Positions 61,698-64,000 of a stretch of 64,000 nt of DNA are shown here, piece after piece. Each line of letters starts with the position of its first letter. Position 1 is the first letter of the stretch. The DNA is taken from positions 1 through 64,000 of the forward strand of contig NZ_RHOS01000007.1 in NCBI RefSeq assembly GCF_003946205.1. The letters run 5' to 3'. The translations under genes and the position numbers were made by a program. The notes under the pieces are model-generated. The model ran no database searches and was not told the origin of the DNA. It saw only the letters and a list, made by a program, of their open reading frames with translations. The stretch is from Companilactobacillus keshanensis. GTDB lineage: Bacteria > Bacillota > Bacilli > Lactobacillales > Lactobacillaceae.

Positions 61698-61748
61698 TCT
61701 CTTAAGTGTGCCAAAAGAGACAAAAGAGAACAAAAATGTCTCTTAAGT
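61698..61748 (-). promoter_or_regulatory. Direct and inverted repeats in the lactonase-like gene promoter
   Basis: TCTCTTAAGT occurs at 61698-61707 and 61739-61748 (41 bases apart). AAGAGACA and TGTCTCTT flank a 14-base A-rich spacer between them. This fits an operator for a TetR-type repressor overlapping the promoter. Confidence 0.4.
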
Positions 61749-61749
61749 A

Positions 61750-62780
61750 ACACTTTTAGTAAAAATGATTGTATTGTAGGTGGTTCTTATATTTAATTAC
61801 ACGCTTAGCCGGATACTCACGGTCGCAGTATTAGCAAGCTCCGACATGTTTCAGATGGGTAGACTACTCACCAAGATTGTCACCTTAACCTTCATCTTCG
61901 ACTACCTACCTTACTTAATCATTCGTAAAGTTCGTAGCTGCAACTCCGCTATACAACCAGAAAAACGACAGAACTCGACACGTCCAACTACACTAGTTTT
62001 AGCGTGAAAGGTCGTACCGGTTTTTTTAAATACTATCAGTGATAATCCAATTATTACTTTGCCTGGAAAGAGTCAGGGTATATTGCGATACCACACTCAT
62101 GCTGCTGTCAGTATCAAAGTACTTAACAGAGAATCTTATGCGTTATGCCGTAGTTATGATTAGTTAGATCGAGCGGGACTATAGCCAGAGCCACCGATGT
62201 CCAGATCTACACTGTGCTCAATACAGAGAAGGCGACCTTGCCGTCCACTTTCTTCATCTACATTCCATTGTTAGTCCAATGCAAATCATTGAATAGATGC
62301 AGGTGCTAGGTGGTTTGACCAGGAAGTTGACCAAGGTGTTGGCAATGGCCATTGAGAGGTCTACGCTTACTGTTGATATGAACTTTTCTCCAAGTTATCG
62401 TGCAATTCCTATGCCGCTTCCAAAACTGTTTCTTGTGATACAATTAAATTCATTAAAATTCAAAATACTTGAACAACGTCTATTTGAGCTCATTCGGTTT
62501 TCTGGTAGTCTCGAGTGGAAATAAATCAAACTTTGTATTCTAGAATATAAATGTAAAAAAATATAGACAAGTATTCAGTTGAAATCTGGATACTTGTCTA
62601 TATTTCTTTAGTTAATTTAAATGAAATTATTTATAAATCACTTTCTTCATTGACCCGATCTTAGGCGTGGATAATAGAGATTTTAAAACCAAATACTAAT
62701 AATTATGTAAAGGCGTCAATATATTGACAATTGAAAAATAATTAATACAGTTGTTAAATTCCTTTTGGAGGAATGTATAT
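61750..62780. other. 1.03-kb region of decayed mobile DNA
   Basis: No intact gene. 61780-62290 has several short, interrupted frames and stays GC-richer than the core; it reads like worn-out coding sequence whose parent I could not identify. 62297-62524 is an ISL3-type transposase remnant. A long hairpin, AAATATAGACAAGTAT (62559-62574) with ATACTTGTCTATATTT (62590-62605), follows and may be a terminator. From 62610 the DNA is AT-rich again and holds the promoter of the next gene. Confidence 0.5.
62297..62524 (+). pseudogene. ISL3-family transposase remnant
   Basis: The frame contains LTVDMNFSPSYRAIPMPLPK and LFLVIQLN, a worn copy of the ISL3 core where intact enzymes have a DM...Y motif followed by FPnA, iDrFH and VqL. 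Upstream LTRKLTKVLAMAIERS matches the preceding helix. No start, no C-terminal half and the DRFH catalytic block has been lost. It marks a former insertion at the edge of the island. Confidence 0.5.
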
Positions 62781-62782
62781 AT

Positions 62783-63496
62783 ATGGAACATCAAAAGCAA
62801 AAAAATGTAGAAATTCATAATAATTTAAAAGGGATCATGGCTGAACGGCAAATTTCTATTTCAAAATTAAGTGAGTATTCTGAAGTATCACGAGGTACAA
62901 TCAGTAGAATTTATAATAATTCTAGAGCCAATATAACTTCAGATGTATCATTTGCATTGAGTGGAGTTTTAAATGTTAAATGTGATGAATTACTTTCAAA
63001 AGTTTATAAATTAATAATTTCAGACGATCCTAATGGATTCACCAATGAAAATATATCTATTTTGGACTCTAAGATAAAGGCTTGTAATCTACCATCGTTA
63101 AAATATGAAGTTTATTCAGGCAATAGATCTATGAATTTTCAAATGCAATATAGTTCTAATAGAAGATTTTATTTAAGTGGTAACATGCGATTTGAGTTTA
63201 TCAGTATACCTAAATTAACTATTATAAATTTTGGCTTGATAAAAAATAGACCATTCATAGATTTAGAAAATTATGTATTTATTTTTAGTAAATATCTTGA
63301 ATGTTTTCTAGAATATTCTAAGAAAATTAGGATTGGCATAATAGAGATGCGACTTGTGATGTCTGAAACGTATAATGAAACTGGAGATATAGAAATTGAT
63401 ATTATGAAAAAGCTGGGCTTTCGTTATGATACTGATAAATATAACTCTAGGCTTTACCAAAATATGATTGTGAATCTATTTAAACAATCTGATTAA
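62783..63496 (+). CDS. XRE-type helix-turn-helix regulator
   Basis: The 237-residue protein has an N-terminal HTH_3 domain (MAERQISISKLSEYSEVSRG, then TISRIYNN) and a longer C-terminal region without a known fold (about 85-237), mostly strands and helices with several aromatic residues. The layout suggests an Rgg/ComR-like or ligand-responsive regulator, but TPR repeats are not evident. Start ATG 62783 is 12 bases after GGAGG; an in-frame TTG at 62765 overlaps the ribosome site. Low GC as in the core genome. Confidence 0.7.
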   Translation: MEHQKQKNVEIHNNLKGIMAERQISISKLSEYSEVSRGTISRIYNNSRANITSDVSFALSGVLNVKCDELLSKVYKLIISDDPNGFTNENISILDSKIKACNLPSLKYEVYSGNRSMNFQMQYSSNRRFYLSGNMRFEFISIPKLTIINFGLIKNRPFIDLENYVFIFSKYLECFLEYSKKIRIGIIEMRLVMSETYNETGDIEIDIMKKLGFRYDTDKYNSRLYQNMIVNLFKQSD

Positions 63497-63694
63497 TGAC
63501 AGTTTATACAATATCGAAACATAAGAGCCTTATGTAATTAAATTCTTAATTTAGATATGAAATTCAATCTAGATACATAAATTCAATATTTTCCCACTCC
63601 AAATCACCTCCAATCCATCCCTCACACTATATTTAAAAGTAATTCAGTGTACACTATTATTAAAAGCTTAAATTACAATATTGGGGGAAAAGAC

Positions 63695-64000
63695 ATGAAT
63701 TTTAAGTGGTGGACTAGAGATAATAGTTTGGAACTATTAATGATCACCATAGGTTGTGCCATCTATGCCTTTAGTTTGGATATGATTTCTGTTCCCAATG
63801 GCTTAGCTGACGGTGGCCTGAGCGGGATTACCTTGATCATTCGTTATTTCTTTAATATCAATCTTGGCGTGAGTACTTTAGTACTTAATATTCCACTGAT
63901 ACTAATTGGATTTCGTTATTTAGGAAAGCGTATCATGTTCTACACGCTTTATGGGGCCGTTTGTTTATCACTATTTTTAATGTTCTGGTCTCATCAGACT
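63695..64000 (+). CDS. YitT-family membrane protein (partial, runs off window)
   Basis: The visible 102 residues begin MNFKWWTRDNSLELLMITIG. The hallmark YitT/DUF161 block SVPNGLADGGLSGITLIIRY and three hydrophobic segments follow. GGGGGA lies 7 bases before the ATG. YitT proteins have an N-terminal membrane part and a C-terminal DUF2179 sensor domain, which would lie beyond the edge. Function is not known. Confidence 0.82.
   Translation, partial: MNFKWWTRDNSLELLMITIGCAIYAFSLDMISVPNGLADGGLSGITLIIRYFFNINLGVSTLVLNIPLILIGFRYLGKRIMFYTLYGAVCLSLFLMFWSHQT

Noticed and set aside
61780-62007. A 75-codon plus-strand protein in the decayed region
   Set aside because: No start context, no family resemblance, and it sits between degenerate frames; treated as debris.

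Overview
This window is low-GC, densely coded chromosomal DNA of a Gram-positive lactic acid bacterium of the Lactobacillaceae. The gene content (HflX, HelD, GuaA, CoaA, an FLP-type regulator, a T-box leader, BceAB- and MacAB-type exporters, ilvBCD) and the AT-rich codon use point to a Companilactobacillus-like species. The genus is an inference from gene style, not from a marker gene. No rRNA, tRNA, CRISPR array, prophage or replication origin is visible.

Layout: 0-0.13 kb is the end of an IS3-type element abutting an RpiR regulator and a Gfo/Idh/MocA oxidoreductase (0.2-2.1 kb). A GPH-type sugar symporter and a YagU-like protein follow on the minus strand (2.2-4.05 kb). From 4.05 to 5.29 kb there is no protein gene of normal size, but three tandem paralogous transcription units. 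Each has a promoter with identical geometry, AATCCCC motifs, a hairpin showing a C-rich (CCUCCCC-like) loop and a Rho-independent terminator. I read these as a family of small regulatory RNAs; this is the most interesting signal in the window. Next are oppABCDF (5.3-10.9 kb, minus), a structured intergenic repeat, hflX, a DUF975 protein, a truncated bacteriocin-immunity-like gene and a BceAB-type peptide-resistance exporter (to 16.6 kb).

17.1-20.0 kb is a glutamine/polar amino acid ABC operon. 20.1-20.8 kb is a MazEF-like toxin-antitoxin pair under a perfect 13-bp-arm palindrome. 20.86-22.6 kb is a tyrosine-type T-box followed by an NhaC-family transporter. 22.8-27.3 kb is a MacAB-type exporter with small envelope genes. 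A PEPCK/HPrK-like P-loop protein, an NrtR-like Nudix regulator with a NiaP-like niacin transporter and a second copy of the structured repeat fill 27.4-31.9 kb. 33.8-41.9 kb is branched-chain amino acid synthesis: ilvA (minus) behind an Ile/Val/Leu-rich leader ORF and a terminator, then ilvB-ilvC-ilvD, an Fe-S assembly factor and a BASS transporter. No ilvN lies in the operon.

42.1-45.3 kb holds a proline iminopeptidase-like hydrolase and a divergent MFS/LysR pair. 45.5-49.1 kb is a metal/redox cluster (CPG-type P1B ATPase, free CxxC metallochaperone, Dps, FNR/FLP regulator) with two perfect FNR boxes, each about 41.5 bp upstream of a predicted start point. 49.2-58.6 kb is mixed core genome: a secreted agmatine-deiminase-like protein that seems to start at AUU, MarR/GNAT, HelD, SGNH hydrolase, CoaA and GuaA.

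58.6-62.5 kb reads as a transferred island of visibly higher GC: NAD(P)-binding protein, Rrf2, TetR, a metallo-beta-lactamase-fold lactonase-like enzyme and transposase debris. The window ends with an XRE-type regulator and the start of a YitT-family membrane protein.
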